Shown here: piece after piece, positions 18,356 to 26,399 of the stretch | Layout: each line of letters starts with the position of its first letter | Position numbering within the stretch: position 1 is the stretch's first letter | Source: Okeania sp. SIO3B5 | Lineage (GTDB): Bacteria > Cyanobacteriota > Cyanobacteriia > Cyanobacteriales > Microcoleaceae | DNA length: 64,000 nt | Reading direction: 5' to 3' | Assembly (NCBI RefSeq): GCF_010692555.1 | Contig: NZ_JAAHHG010000024.1 | Location: 1 to 64,000 of the forward strand | The notes under the pieces: generated by a model | Seen by the model: the letters and a program-made list of their open reading frames with translations, nothing else | Databases searched by the model: none | Told to the model about the DNA's origin: nothing | Translations under genes and position numbers: made by a program

Positions 18356-18925
18356 ATGACACCCTCACAATCAAAAAAATATATTTACCTTATAGTCCCT
18401 TTCCTTAAAGGATTTGCTCTGTTTCTCATCCTGAGTGGATTATTCGGAATTATTGGGTGTGGCTCCCATGCTCAAGCTATTAGTGGTTGGAAACCTGCTA
18501 CTAAAGTCGTTTCTGAAGATACAGCAAAACAAATTATTGCTGATAATTCGTCTCAAAAGGCTGACGGGAACACTTATAAGCAACTAGAAGCAATTCGTCT
18601 GACTAATAAACTTACTTTATTTAAGATAAATTCACCATCTTTTTGTGGATATTTTGGATGTCTACATCTTGCCTATCTAGAAGAAACTCCGGGAGAGTAT
18701 AGACCTATTTTGAGGCGATATATCAATCCGCTCCTTCCTAAAAATACTACTCAAATCCAATTACTGAAAGAGCCACCTAATGGTGTTGTTGCTAAAAGTT
18801 CCCTACCTTGCTTGCGATTTTTCCAAGCACATCCCACAAACAATACCCTGCAACAAATTACCGAATGTTTCGACGGACAAGTTTACAAGATTGTGGAAAC
18901 CAGAAATAGTGTTATTGGTAATTAA
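18356..18925 (+). CDS. Lipoprotein or membrane-anchored exported protein
   Basis: This 189-residue protein has a basic N-terminus, a hydrophobic stretch at about 10-34 and a lipobox-like LFGIIGC near 29-35, so it may be a lipoprotein. The mature part has four cysteines (FCGYFGC; LPC; TEC) likely to form disulfides. It follows the large exported protein by 14 bases. As a small lipoprotein in a type IV secretion locus it could fill the VirB7 role, though it is longer than usual VirB7. Heptamer repeats begin exactly at its stop codon. Confidence 0.65.
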   Translation: MTPSQSKKYIYLIVPFLKGFALFLILSGLFGIIGCGSHAQAISGWKPATKVVSEDTAKQIIADNSSQKADGNTYKQLEAIRLTNKLTLFKINSPSFCGYFGCLHLAYLEETPGEYRPILRRYINPLLPKNTTQIQLLKEPPNGVVAKSSLPCLRFFQAHPTNNTLQQITECFDGQVYKIVETRNSVIGN

Positions 18926-19600
18926 TAATTAATAATTAATAATTAATAATTAATAATTAATAATTGTTGATTAAATATTTAATAATTATTGATTTCAAAA
19001 AATCAGGTTAAAAGCCTCCCTTTTCGATTGAGATTAATAAGTAATAATTGAGTCGCGGATTCATGGGGGGTAATATAGAATCCGGTTGAATAGTTATTGT
19101 ATAGTTGGGAGTAGGGGAGTGGGGGAGTGGGGGAGTGGGGGAGATTAAATATTTAAGTAATTATAGAATTATCAACATATACTATATAACCGAATTCTAT
19201 ATAATACCAATAAAAAAGTAATGCTATACTTAGCTGATACTTCAGTTGTTAAATAATTAAAACCAACAAATAAATCATTGCCTAATTAGATTTTTTTCAT
19301 CTAATATTTCTGTTTTTTTCTGCTTTACTCACTCATTTACTTGTTCTTTTAAAAGTATAAAAAAAAATCATAAGATAGTATAACTTATGATTTATTGTTG
19401 GCATCATCATTTAATTCTAGATTTTTGTAATTAATTTATTTATTTTCATACAGCGAAATATAAATTTCCTAAACCTTGAAAAACCTTGTTTTATTAATAC
19501 ATAAAATAGCACAGTTAAGAATGAAACTACCCTGCATTGTTGGTTAATTATTTATTGATCAGAGGTGGTTATTAATTGTTAATTATTAATTGTTAATTAT
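18921..19600. repeat. AT-rich repeat region upstream of the coupling-protein gene
   Basis: This gap of about 690 bases has no credible ORF. It holds a TTAATAA heptamer tract at 18923-18965, an octamer tract GGGGGAGT (3-4 copies, about 19108-19143), palindromic ATATACTATATAACC-type AT sequence near 19180-19205, and a second heptamer tract at 19571-19600. A promoter for the coupling-protein gene probably lies here but none is convincing. Confidence 0.8.
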
Positions 19601-19602
19601 TC

Positions 19603-19608
19603 AGGAGG
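19603..19608 (+). promoter_or_regulatory. Ribosome binding site deciding a TTG start
   Basis: A perfect AGGAGG lies 11 bases before TTG 19620. The frame is open further upstream to TTG 19590, but that codon has no such site, so the coupling protein probably starts at 19620. Confidence 0.7.
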
Positions 19609-19619
19609 AAAATCCTAAA

Positions 19620-21437
19620 TTGAAAATCTTAGCACAAACTACTCAACCACCACCATCTAACAATATTGCAGGCGATATAGGCAGCGCCTTTGGCAATGTC
19701 TTTGGGGGAGAAAATCTACCTCTAATTCTGACTATGGGAGGGATACTTTTAGTAATGCAACTTCTCGGTGGCGACAAGAAGCAAAAGCTCACCACCGCAC
19801 ATTGGGCAGGAAGAGGAGAAAAAGCTTCTGCTATTGGCAAATTATGCTCCGAAATTGAAAAGCGAAAAGTTTCTGAAATTGGCCTTTACTGTGGGGACTG
19901 GAAACGCAGGAAACGGAGTTCTATCGGTACTTTCTTTTCGGGCAATCCTCCTACTATTCCCGTGTGTACAATCAATCGAGGTGTAATGGTTGTCGGAGGT
20001 GCGGGTTGTGGTAAAACTTTCGGAGTTTTGAATCCTTTGGCCTCAGCAGCGATCGCTCAAAATCTTGGTTTTCTTCTCTATGATTATAAGGGAGAGCAAA
20101 AGTGGGTTGTAGCGACTGAAGCATTGCAGAATGGTTACAAAAACGTGAGGGTTTTTGCCCCAGGAAAACCTTATAGTTGTTGTATCAATCCTATCAAGGA
20201 TTTCATTCGTAGTGCTACTGATAATTTTGGAGCTAAACAATTAGCAGAAGTCTTGTATCAAAATGGCTCTAAAGATAATTCGGGAGGAGACCCGTTTTTT
20301 GAACCCGCCAGTCAACAGTTACTACAAGCTTTAATCCAACTGGCACGGGCTACGGAGTATCCAGACTTGGCTATGTGCTATGCTTTAATTCAACTTTCTG
20401 ACTTGGAAAAAAGACTATTAGAAGCAACTCGCAAACGGGAAAAATACTCTCCTTTTCTTTGGTATCAATTCAATCAAATAGCTTCTTTAGCTAAGGAGGA
20501 TGCAGGAAAAACCACTGGTGGAATTATCGCAGGGGCTTATAATTTATTACAGCCTTTGGTACAACCTCAGTTAATGGCTTGTACTATTGGTGATTCAAGT
20601 ATTCAGACCTACATCGATGATGGCATGATGCTTGTGGTTGAGAATGATATTGCCCGTCAAGATGCTCTAGCTCCCGTACTGGCAGGGACTATCCACATGA
20701 TTGTTTTGCAAAACTTTGCCAAGCAGCGCCAGAGTGGCTTAGTTTTGATGTTTGATGAGTTACCTACCATAAAAGTCAATGTAGCGCAATATGCAGCAGA
20801 GTTTAGGTCTAAGGGGTGTGGTACTATTATTGGTTTCCAGAATAATAAACAGCTAGAACAAAGGTATGGAAAGGAAGGAGCCACAATCATACAGGCGAAC
20901 ATGGCGACCAAGTTTTTCTTTAATCCTGGCCATGTGGAAACGGCAGAGGAGATTTCCAAATACTTAGGAGAGTCGGAAATCACCTATACTACCCAAAATG
21001 TTTCTCAAAATTACGGTACTGGTGCTGCGGGGGGGTCACGTTCTAAAAATCAGTCTATTCAGATCGTGCCGTTGATGAGTAAGGAAGTCCTGCTCAAGTT
21101 TAAGCGTAGCTGTGTTTTTATTAATCCGGCCGTCGGCAGCTCTCAAGAGGGGAGCGTTCCCTGGCATATCAAACCCGAAATCAAGTTGCCACTACAGCAG
21201 GTTAAACGCTTTCAGTCAAACGAAAAGATGTGGCAAGAGAAAATAGAACCTCGCTTAATTGCCTCTGAGTTCAAACGATTAGAAATTAGCAGTTATGATG
21301 AGTTGGATGAGCGCATGGCTGAAGAAATGAATAAGCGTATCGCTTTAGCAGAAGAGCTTCTACCTTTGCCCGACGATCCAAAATCTTCCGCAACAATTAG
21401 TTCGCGTCGAAGTAACCCTTTACCTATAGATATTTAA
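19620..21437 (+). CDS. VirD4/TraG-type coupling protein
   Basis: Type IV coupling ATPase that recruits the relaxase-DNA complex to the secretion channel. It has a TTG start at 19620 and about 605 residues. One hydrophobic helix lies near 25-45; the second span usual in VirD4 is not evident. The P-loop is GGAGCGKTFGV near 125, with Walker B LVLMFDELPTI near 374 and an IGFQNNKQLEQRYG segment after it, as in the TraG/TraD family. It is far downstream of the other transfer genes on the plus strand but still in the same cluster. The single visible N-terminal span is slightly unusual. Confidence 0.88.
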   Translation: MKILAQTTQPPPSNNIAGDIGSAFGNVFGGENLPLILTMGGILLVMQLLGGDKKQKLTTAHWAGRGEKASAIGKLCSEIEKRKVSEIGLYCGDWKRRKRSSIGTFFSGNPPTIPVCTINRGVMVVGGAGCGKTFGVLNPLASAAIAQNLGFLLYDYKGEQKWVVATEALQNGYKNVRVFAPGKPYSCCINPIKDFIRSATDNFGAKQLAEVLYQNGSKDNSGGDPFFEPASQQLLQALIQLARATEYPDLAMCYALIQLSDLEKRLLEATRKREKYSPFLWYQFNQIASLAKEDAGKTTGGIIAGAYNLLQPLVQPQLMACTIGDSSIQTYIDDGMMLVVENDIARQDALAPVLAGTIHMIVLQNFAKQRQSGLVLMFDELPTIKVNVAQYAAEFRSKGCGTIIGFQNNKQLEQRYGKEGATIIQANMATKFFFNPGHVETAEEISKYLGESEITYTTQNVSQNYGTGAAGGSRSKNQSIQIVPLMSKEVLLKFKRSCVFINPAVGSSQEGSVPWHIKPEIKLPLQQVKRFQSNEKMWQEKIEPRLIASEFKRLEISSYDELDERMAEEMNKRIALAEELLPLPDDPKSSATISSRRSNPLPIDI

Positions 21438-21444
21438 GTAAATT

Positions 21445-22239
21445 ATGAGTGAAACAAGCATCGAAATACCTGATACTGTTCAGCGTGCTGTGGGATTTGA
21501 ATTGACAGCCACAGCACTAGAAAACTTTGGGGATGAATGGGCTGTTTTTGCCCAACAATATCGCGGGTTTTCTGAGCAAATTAAAGAGCAAAGTCTTTCT
21601 GGAGGAATGTCTGAGGAATTATGGAACAAAACTCGGCAAACCTTACTTAATGAGCGTGAGGATTCCGCCACAAATTGGGTGCAGATTGATTTTTTTCCTT
21701 CAGTTTCGGGTGATAAGAATTCTACTGCTAGTAGTAGTGATGCTGCTAGTGGAGTCACTGTTAATACTATTGATACAGAAACACATCATAAACCTATAAC
21801 AGCAAATCCGGCAATAAACAATGCCACTGAATTTAGGGACAAAGACGAACCCGACATTTCGGATACTAAGGAACTGGTAGATCAAGAGGAATCTGAGATT
21901 ACGGAGCTAGTAGACGACGATCCTTTGCAACAAGACTTAGTCCAACGAGCAGTCCCTATCCTTTTTGCTGCCCTAGACCGTTATGGAGCTGTTTCTAATA
22001 TGGGCCTTGACATCCGGATCGAAGGCGAACGCAATTCTGTTACTTGGTCTATCCTTGATCGCAAACTAACTGTAGAGGGAGAGGAGAATATGGAGATTTT
22101 GTTTGATTCACACAAACAAGTAGAATCCTTCAATTCAAGCCTGAGCAAAGGATATGTAGAGCATCTGGAAAATCAAGTCGCTCCACAATTAGAAGCACCA
22201 GAACCCACTAAAGCTGTTAGTAAGAACATTAGTCGTTGA
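21445..22239 (+). CDS. Acidic unknown protein following the coupling protein
   Basis: Not recognised. This 264-residue acidic protein has a helical N-terminus (1-85), a low-complexity Ser/Asp/Glu linker (90-165) and a C-terminal module (170-245) containing a strand pattern RNSVTWSILDRKLTVEGEE. The next gene has a similar pattern (HATMSIIDRRTGQTV), so the two may share a small domain. It starts 7 bases after the coupling protein. Probably an accessory factor of substrate recruitment (inference). Confidence 0.65.
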   Translation: MSETSIEIPDTVQRAVGFELTATALENFGDEWAVFAQQYRGFSEQIKEQSLSGGMSEELWNKTRQTLLNEREDSATNWVQIDFFPSVSGDKNSTASSSDAASGVTVNTIDTETHHKPITANPAINNATEFRDKDEPDISDTKELVDQEESEITELVDDDPLQQDLVQRAVPILFAALDRYGAVSNMGLDIRIEGERNSVTWSILDRKLTVEGEENMEILFDSHKQVESFNSSLSKGYVEHLENQVAPQLEAPEPTKAVSKNISR

Positions 22240-22255
22240 TAAGAGGAGATATTTT

Positions 22256-22600
22256 ATGATTGATATAAATTTAGATGATATTGATTTTGGTTTTCAAGAA
22301 AAGCTTATAGATGAGGTTTCGATTGTAGCCAACAATATACTTAATATTCACGGTACGAACACATTTGATTCGCCTACACATCAAATAGTGTATGAACCAG
22401 ATCACGCTACCATGTCCATAATAGACCGCAGGACTGGCCAGACTGTGAATAGTGTTCGTGATGGTGATGGATGGATAGATAACGGTTCAAATGCTTCTGC
22501 GGATATGTTGCACGAGTTTTTGAGACTGCAAGACCGCTTGGAAAAAGAAGCTCGAGAACAAATGAATTCAAATAGAGGCAGAGAACAACTTAGTAGATAA
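22256..22600 (+). CDS. Small unknown protein with SI-DR motif
   Basis: This 114-residue acidic protein has a strong RBS (AGAGGAG). Its core, VYEPDHATMSIIDRRTGQTVNSVRDGDGWI, resembles the end of the preceding protein and is followed by a helix rich in Glu/Arg. Function unknown. It looks co-transcribed with the coupling protein. Confidence 0.65.
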   Translation: MIDINLDDIDFGFQEKLIDEVSIVANNILNIHGTNTFDSPTHQIVYEPDHATMSIIDRRTGQTVNSVRDGDGWIDNGSNASADMLHEFLRLQDRLEKEAREQMNSNRGREQLSR

Positions 22601-22704
22601 AGATACTCTCTTAACGAAAAGTAAAATTGTGCAATAGGGAGTAGATATTGCCTATTTCCTTCTCATAACGACCATTTTTTTTTCAGCCTACTTAAGAATA
22701 TATT

Positions 22705-23658
22705 ATGAGCGAATGTTACCCCGTCTTAAAAATCCCCAAAAAAATACTTGATATTGATGTACACATACCTGAGATCAAAATACCTGAAGCCACAGTACCT
22801 TTGCGGACAAAAAAACCTGTCAAACCTTTGATGTCTAAACTAATAAAACCTAAAAAACTCAAATTTATATTAATTAGTTTGGGTGTGTTTTTTCTTTCTA
22901 TTTTTATACCTATGCCTTATGGAGCAATTGTGCTAGCATTAGGATTTATATTAGGGGTGTTTTTTTATTTTTATAATGAGTTCAATTATACGACAAAAAA
23001 AACTGAACATGACTCGGCTTTAAGACAATATGAACAGGCATTAAAGCAATGGCAAAATCAGGAATTGGCAACTACTAATAGCCACAGTCAAATTTTAACA
23101 AATCAGATTGATTTTATTCAAAGGAATAAAGTCATTGAACACTATAAACATCGGTTCAACCAGCTCGAAGTATTGTCTCCTACTCCGGGAAGCTCTGCAC
23201 CAAAAGGTCGCACTGAATTTAGTTTTTATGATAAATTAAATCGTTATTTTCCTGGGCAAATACTAATAGATTACAAGATGGTAAAATATGTAGAATATCC
23301 ATATACTCCAGACTTTATTTTACATTTGCCAGCGTGGAACTTATATGTAGATATTGAAATAGATGAGCCTTATGATGCAAAGAAAAAGAAACCTACTCAC
23401 TGTATTGATGTTCCGAAAGATACAAATAGAGATGATTTCTTTTTGGAGAAAAATTGGATTGTAATTCGTTTTGCTGAGGAACAAATTGTAGAATCCCCTA
23501 AAAGTTGTTGTAAATTTATTGCATCAGTTGTAAGCAAATTAACTGGTCAAACTTTACCTGGAGAATTAAAAGATGTGCCTAGATTAAAAGATGTGCCTAG
23601 ATGGAATACAAAAAAAGCGAAACGGATGGCTCGGAAAAAATACCGCAATTATTATTAA
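22705..23658 (+). CDS. Membrane-anchored PD-(D/E)XK nuclease-like protein
   Basis: This 317-residue protein has a Lys/Pro-rich N-terminus (1-45), two hydrophobic helices at about 49-90, a coiled-coil (95-150) and a C-terminal domain (165-285). The domain carries RTEFSFYDKLNRYF, then YTPDFILH and LYVDIEIDEPYDAKKKK, followed by FLEKNWIVIRFAEEQI. This order (E, PDF, DIEIDE, VIRF) matches small restriction-endonuclease-like folds such as DUF559/VSR-type proteins. The membrane anchor is unusual for that fold. It lies 104 bases after the coupling-protein operon. It could process incoming or outgoing DNA at the membrane, but that is speculation. The tail repeats LKDVPR twice and is basic. Confidence 0.6.
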   Translation: MSECYPVLKIPKKILDIDVHIPEIKIPEATVPLRTKKPVKPLMSKLIKPKKLKFILISLGVFFLSIFIPMPYGAIVLALGFILGVFFYFYNEFNYTTKKTEHDSALRQYEQALKQWQNQELATTNSHSQILTNQIDFIQRNKVIEHYKHRFNQLEVLSPTPGSSAPKGRTEFSFYDKLNRYFPGQILIDYKMVKYVEYPYTPDFILHLPAWNLYVDIEIDEPYDAKKKKPTHCIDVPKDTNRDDFFLEKNWIVIRFAEEQIVESPKSCCKFIASVVSKLTGQTLPGELKDVPRLKDVPRWNTKKAKRMARKKYRNYY

Positions 23659-24219
23659 ATATTTCCAACGCTCCACACATTTTATATGCAAGGAGTCCCA
23701 TCAAATTATAGCGATCGCATTACATCATATCAAGACCTATACGGCATCATGCAAACCATAGTTTATCCTTTTCTGCCCACTCTCAACATCATAATATTTT
23801 ACTCCCACCATTATTTGGTGCGATTCTATAATAGGCCATCAACTTTTGACGAAAGCTATAACACGCCTACTAGGCCAAAACGTATCCCCTAAATTTATTT
23901 CCTCATTGAACCTGATGATAAATTCAACAAGTCCAATAATTTTCGTGGCCTTTTATTTCATTCAGACTTTTCTGGCTAAAATTTCAGTAAATATAATTAA
24001 GCTATTACTAACTAATTTATTTTTTATACAAATTGCTAAAATTAAAGTAATCGTGCTATGATAAAAGATATAAAGCAGTAAAAAAGAAATACATAGACAC
24101 AAAAAAGTATTAAAAATCTCTCAAAGCCGAGAAAATTCAAAGGTAATAAAAAGAGGATAAAAACTGTGACAAAATAACTCTTGAGAAAAGCGTACTTTTG
24201 AAGAGCTATTACATTAATC
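23659..24219. other. 561-bp gap with no convincing gene
   Basis: This is an AT-rich region between the nuclease-like gene and the recombinase. It contains one HIP1 octamer (about 23710) and AT-rich stretches. The short open frames have no coding character. Being directly upstream of the recombinase, it is a reasonable place to look for its attachment site, but I found no clear repeat pair. Confidence 0.5.
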
Positions 24220-25164
24220 ATGGAAAATCTCTCTATGTGTGGCCCAGACCATCTCGGACTCACTGCCCCTGTCCCTCTTAACCAACATCCTGTGGGGGTC
24301 TATTTGGCCTCTTTGAGTCCTGGTTCTGTGGTCACTATGAGACAGTCTCTCAACACTATGGCCTCTCTCTTGACGAGGGGTGAGTGTGATGCTTTTACTC
24401 TAGATTGGTCTAAACTCCGCTACCAACACACCACTGCACTCAAAGTTGTCCTTAGACAAAAATATTCCCCATCCACTGTCAATAAAATGCTTTGTGCTTT
24501 GAGGCGGGTATTAAAAGAGGCTGTTCGTTTGGATTTAATCGACCCAAAAGACTATTCAAATGCAATTGATTTATCTAATATGAGAGTTCGAGGAAAACCT
24601 AGAGGTCGCGCCCTCACCCGTACCGAAATTACACGCATCATGGAGGTCTGTCAGTCGGACTCACCAATAGATGTGAGGGATACTGCAATAATTGCTATCC
24701 TACGGGGTACGGGTTTGCGTCGAGCTGAAGTGGTTAATTTAGACTTGGAAGATTTTGACCCCACAACCGGAAAGGTGCAGGTACGTCTGGGGAAAGGAGG
24801 TAAGGATAGAATGGTTTATTTGCCAGAAAGTGCGATCGCACTTGTGGAAAATTGGTTACGGGTAAGAGGAGAAATGCCTGGGCCATTATTGTGTCCGATT
24901 AATAAGGGTGGCAATTTACAGATACGCAGGATGTGTCCTGATGCTGTGTTGAAGATTTTGAAGAAGCGCGCTCTACAGGCGGGTGTTGAGGAGTTTAGTC
25001 CCCATGATTTTCGGAGAACGTTTTGTTCTGACTTGTTGGATGCTAATGTAGATATTGTGACGGTTCAGAAATTAGCAGGTCATGCTTCACCCGTTACTAC
25101 AGCGAAATACGACCGACGGGGTGAAGAAACTAAAAAACGGGCTGTGCAAAATTTGGAGTTTTAA
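24220..25164 (+). CDS. Tyrosine recombinase (XerC/D-type integrase)
   Basis: This 314-residue site-specific recombinase has an N-terminal SAM-like DNA-binding domain (about 20-110) and a catalytic domain with Arg in GTGLRRAEV (about 167), Lys in GKGGKDRMVYLP (about 198), HDFRRTF (about 261), GHA (about 286) and the nucleophile in TAKYDRR (about 296). All catalytic residues are present, so it should be active. It may resolve multimers of the plasmid or integrate the element; no att pair was identified. It stands alone, with no neighbours in an operon. Confidence 0.92.
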   Translation: MENLSMCGPDHLGLTAPVPLNQHPVGVYLASLSPGSVVTMRQSLNTMASLLTRGECDAFTLDWSKLRYQHTTALKVVLRQKYSPSTVNKMLCALRRVLKEAVRLDLIDPKDYSNAIDLSNMRVRGKPRGRALTRTEITRIMEVCQSDSPIDVRDTAIIAILRGTGLRRAEVVNLDLEDFDPTTGKVQVRLGKGGKDRMVYLPESAIALVENWLRVRGEMPGPLLCPINKGGNLQIRRMCPDAVLKILKKRALQAGVEEFSPHDFRRTFCSDLLDANVDIVTVQKLAGHASPVTTAKYDRRGEETKKRAVQNLEF

Positions 25165-25326
25165 TAATCAACAATAATATGAGCTTTATCAAGCATCTTA
25201 TTTTTCTTAGCGGGCTAAACCTTTTAAACGACTTTCACCTCGATTAAGTTGCGTGAGATTTCTCCGGCAATAATCTTCTTCATCCACATAATTAATTTAT
25301 TAAACATAATAAAACTTTTAGATAGT

Positions 25327-25635
25327 TTATAGTACTTTCTTTGCTATTTCAGGAATTGTTATTGCAAATATTATTATTATTGTACTTGCTCCAATTATTT
25401 CTACTAATTTAATAGTTTTTTCTATATCTTCTAATTCTTTATCTATTTCCAATAGCCATAATATCAAATTTCTAAACTTTGTGTTTTCCCATTCTAAGAT
25501 ATCTAATATATAGTTTAATTTCTTGTATAATTCTAATCTTTTACATATTTCTATTAATACTGCTCCAGGAATTTTAAACACTATTAAATCACTAATTACT
25601 ATAGGTACTATTAGTATATATTTAAAAAAAATCAT
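25327..25635 (-). CDS. Small membrane protein, paralogue of the gene at 25670-26134
   Basis: This 102-residue protein has hydrophobic N- and C-terminal helices (about 3-25 and 78-98) and a central ILEW-containing helix. It aligns by eye with the neighbouring gene: FKxIL..PIV, PGxxL, YILDxLEW, EDIE/EEAE in the same order. The 46 bases before its ATG are 42/46 identical to those before the neighbour. Function unknown. The duplicated membrane-protein pair, each with its own promoter, is reminiscent of small toxin or immunity genes but nothing proves that. Confidence 0.6.
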   Translation of the reverse strand: MIFFKYILIVPIVISDLIVFKIPGAVLIEICKRLELYKKLNYILDILEWENTKFRNLILWLLEIDKELEDIEKTIKLVEIIGASTIIIIFAITIPEIAKKVL

Positions 25636-25681
25636 TACGTCGCTGCTCCAAGTCTTTACATATATTATATTAACGCCAAAA
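25636..25681 (-). promoter_or_regulatory. Duplicated leader/promoter, copy 1
   Basis: A 46-bp sequence directly before the ATG of the 102-residue gene, 42/46 identical to 26139-26184. Read on the minus strand it contains GGCGTTAATATAAT, with a TATAAT box about 25-30 bases before the start. Confidence 0.6.
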
Positions 25682-26134
25682 TAATTTAGTCAATTCTTTG
25701 GTCAAAAAAAATACAATTAAAAAGCCAAGCTGATCACCGATTATTGAATATAACTCTGGTTGAGGTGACTTAGCCACTAATAGTTTTATTGTTTCATAAA
25801 CAACTAATACCAATATTGCTATAAGTACTATAAGTACAAAAAATGCAGTAGCTCGAGCATATACTAAAGTTATCTCACTAGCTAGCTCTGCTTCCTCTAC
25901 ATATCCAGTTATTCCAAAAAACAACACAAGAAAACGTCCAATCTTTTTACTTTGCCATTCTAATATACACAATATCCAGTCTGATATATACAATATCCAA
26001 CCTGATATATATACTCCTATATATTGAAATAATATTGATAAGATTATTCCAGGAAAATAAAGCACAAAAAAACTACACACTAAAATAGGACTAACTAAAA
26101 TAACTTTGAAAATATTAGTTAAATTTAAATTCAT
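25670..26134 (-). CDS. Small polytopic membrane protein, paralogue of 25327-25635
   Basis: This 154-residue protein has about four hydrophobic segments (5-30, 35-58, 90-118, 135-150). It shares the FKVILVSPILV..PGIIL..DWILCILEW pattern with the smaller downstream gene and is extended at the C-terminus. It overlaps the downstream gene's leader by a few bases, so the two may be transcribed together or separately. Function unknown. Confidence 0.6.
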   Translation of the reverse strand: MNLNLTNIFKVILVSPILVCSFFVLYFPGIILSILFQYIGVYISGWILYISDWILCILEWQSKKIGRFLVLFFGITGYVEEAELASEITLVYARATAFFVLIVLIAILVLVVYETIKLLVAKSPQPELYSIIGDQLGFLIVFFLTKELTKLFWR

Positions 26135-26138
26135 TGAC

Positions 26139-26184
26139 TACGTGGCTGCTTCAAGTCTTTACATACATCATATTAACGCCAAAA
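26139..26184 (-). promoter_or_regulatory. Duplicated leader/promoter, copy 2
   Basis: This is the counterpart of 25636-25681, four bases upstream of the second paralogue's start. The box here reads TATGAT on the minus strand. The retained leader suggests recent tandem duplication of gene plus promoter. Confidence 0.6.
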
Positions 26185-26240
26185 AATGCGTGCGCGTATT
26201 ACTCATTCAATTTGCTACTAACTAGAAATAGTATAGTCGG

Positions 26241-26385
26241 CGAACACATTTCAGGCCGCAAGCTAAACTTTTTACCCAACACGACCGCAAGAAAACATAA
26301 TTGCAAAAATACAAAAACAAGTTAGTGCGGTGTCGGTTGGGTCGCTGCGCTAAAAAGTTTGCCTGAAATGTTTAGTATTGTTCGG
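26241..26385. repeat. Imperfect inverted repeat with attC-like layout
   Basis: The outer arms ACATTTCAGGC (26246-26256) and GCCTGAAATGT (26361-26371) are perfect complements. Inside them, AAACTTTTTA (26265-26274) pairs with TAAAAAGTTT (26351-26360). The core has ACCCAAC (26274-26280) and GTTGGGT (26336-26342), with CGAC/CGCA facing TGCG/GTCG and unpaired bases, an arrangement like integron attC sites. No integron integrase is present, so a MITE or REP-like palindrome is equally possible. Confidence 0.6.
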
Positions 26386-26399
26386 AATATTTAAACCAT

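Noticed and set aside
23686-24061. Short plus-strand frames upstream of the recombinase
   Set aside because: Low-complexity hydrophobic sequence, no RBS, AT-driven; no coding pattern.
24220-25164. Proof that the element is an integrated ICE
   Set aside because: A tyrosine recombinase alone is also common on plasmids for multimer resolution, and no att pair or tRNA was found.
26241-26385. Integron cassette array
   Set aside because: Only one attC-like palindrome, no integrase of the integron type and no second site; kept as a finding but not as an integron.
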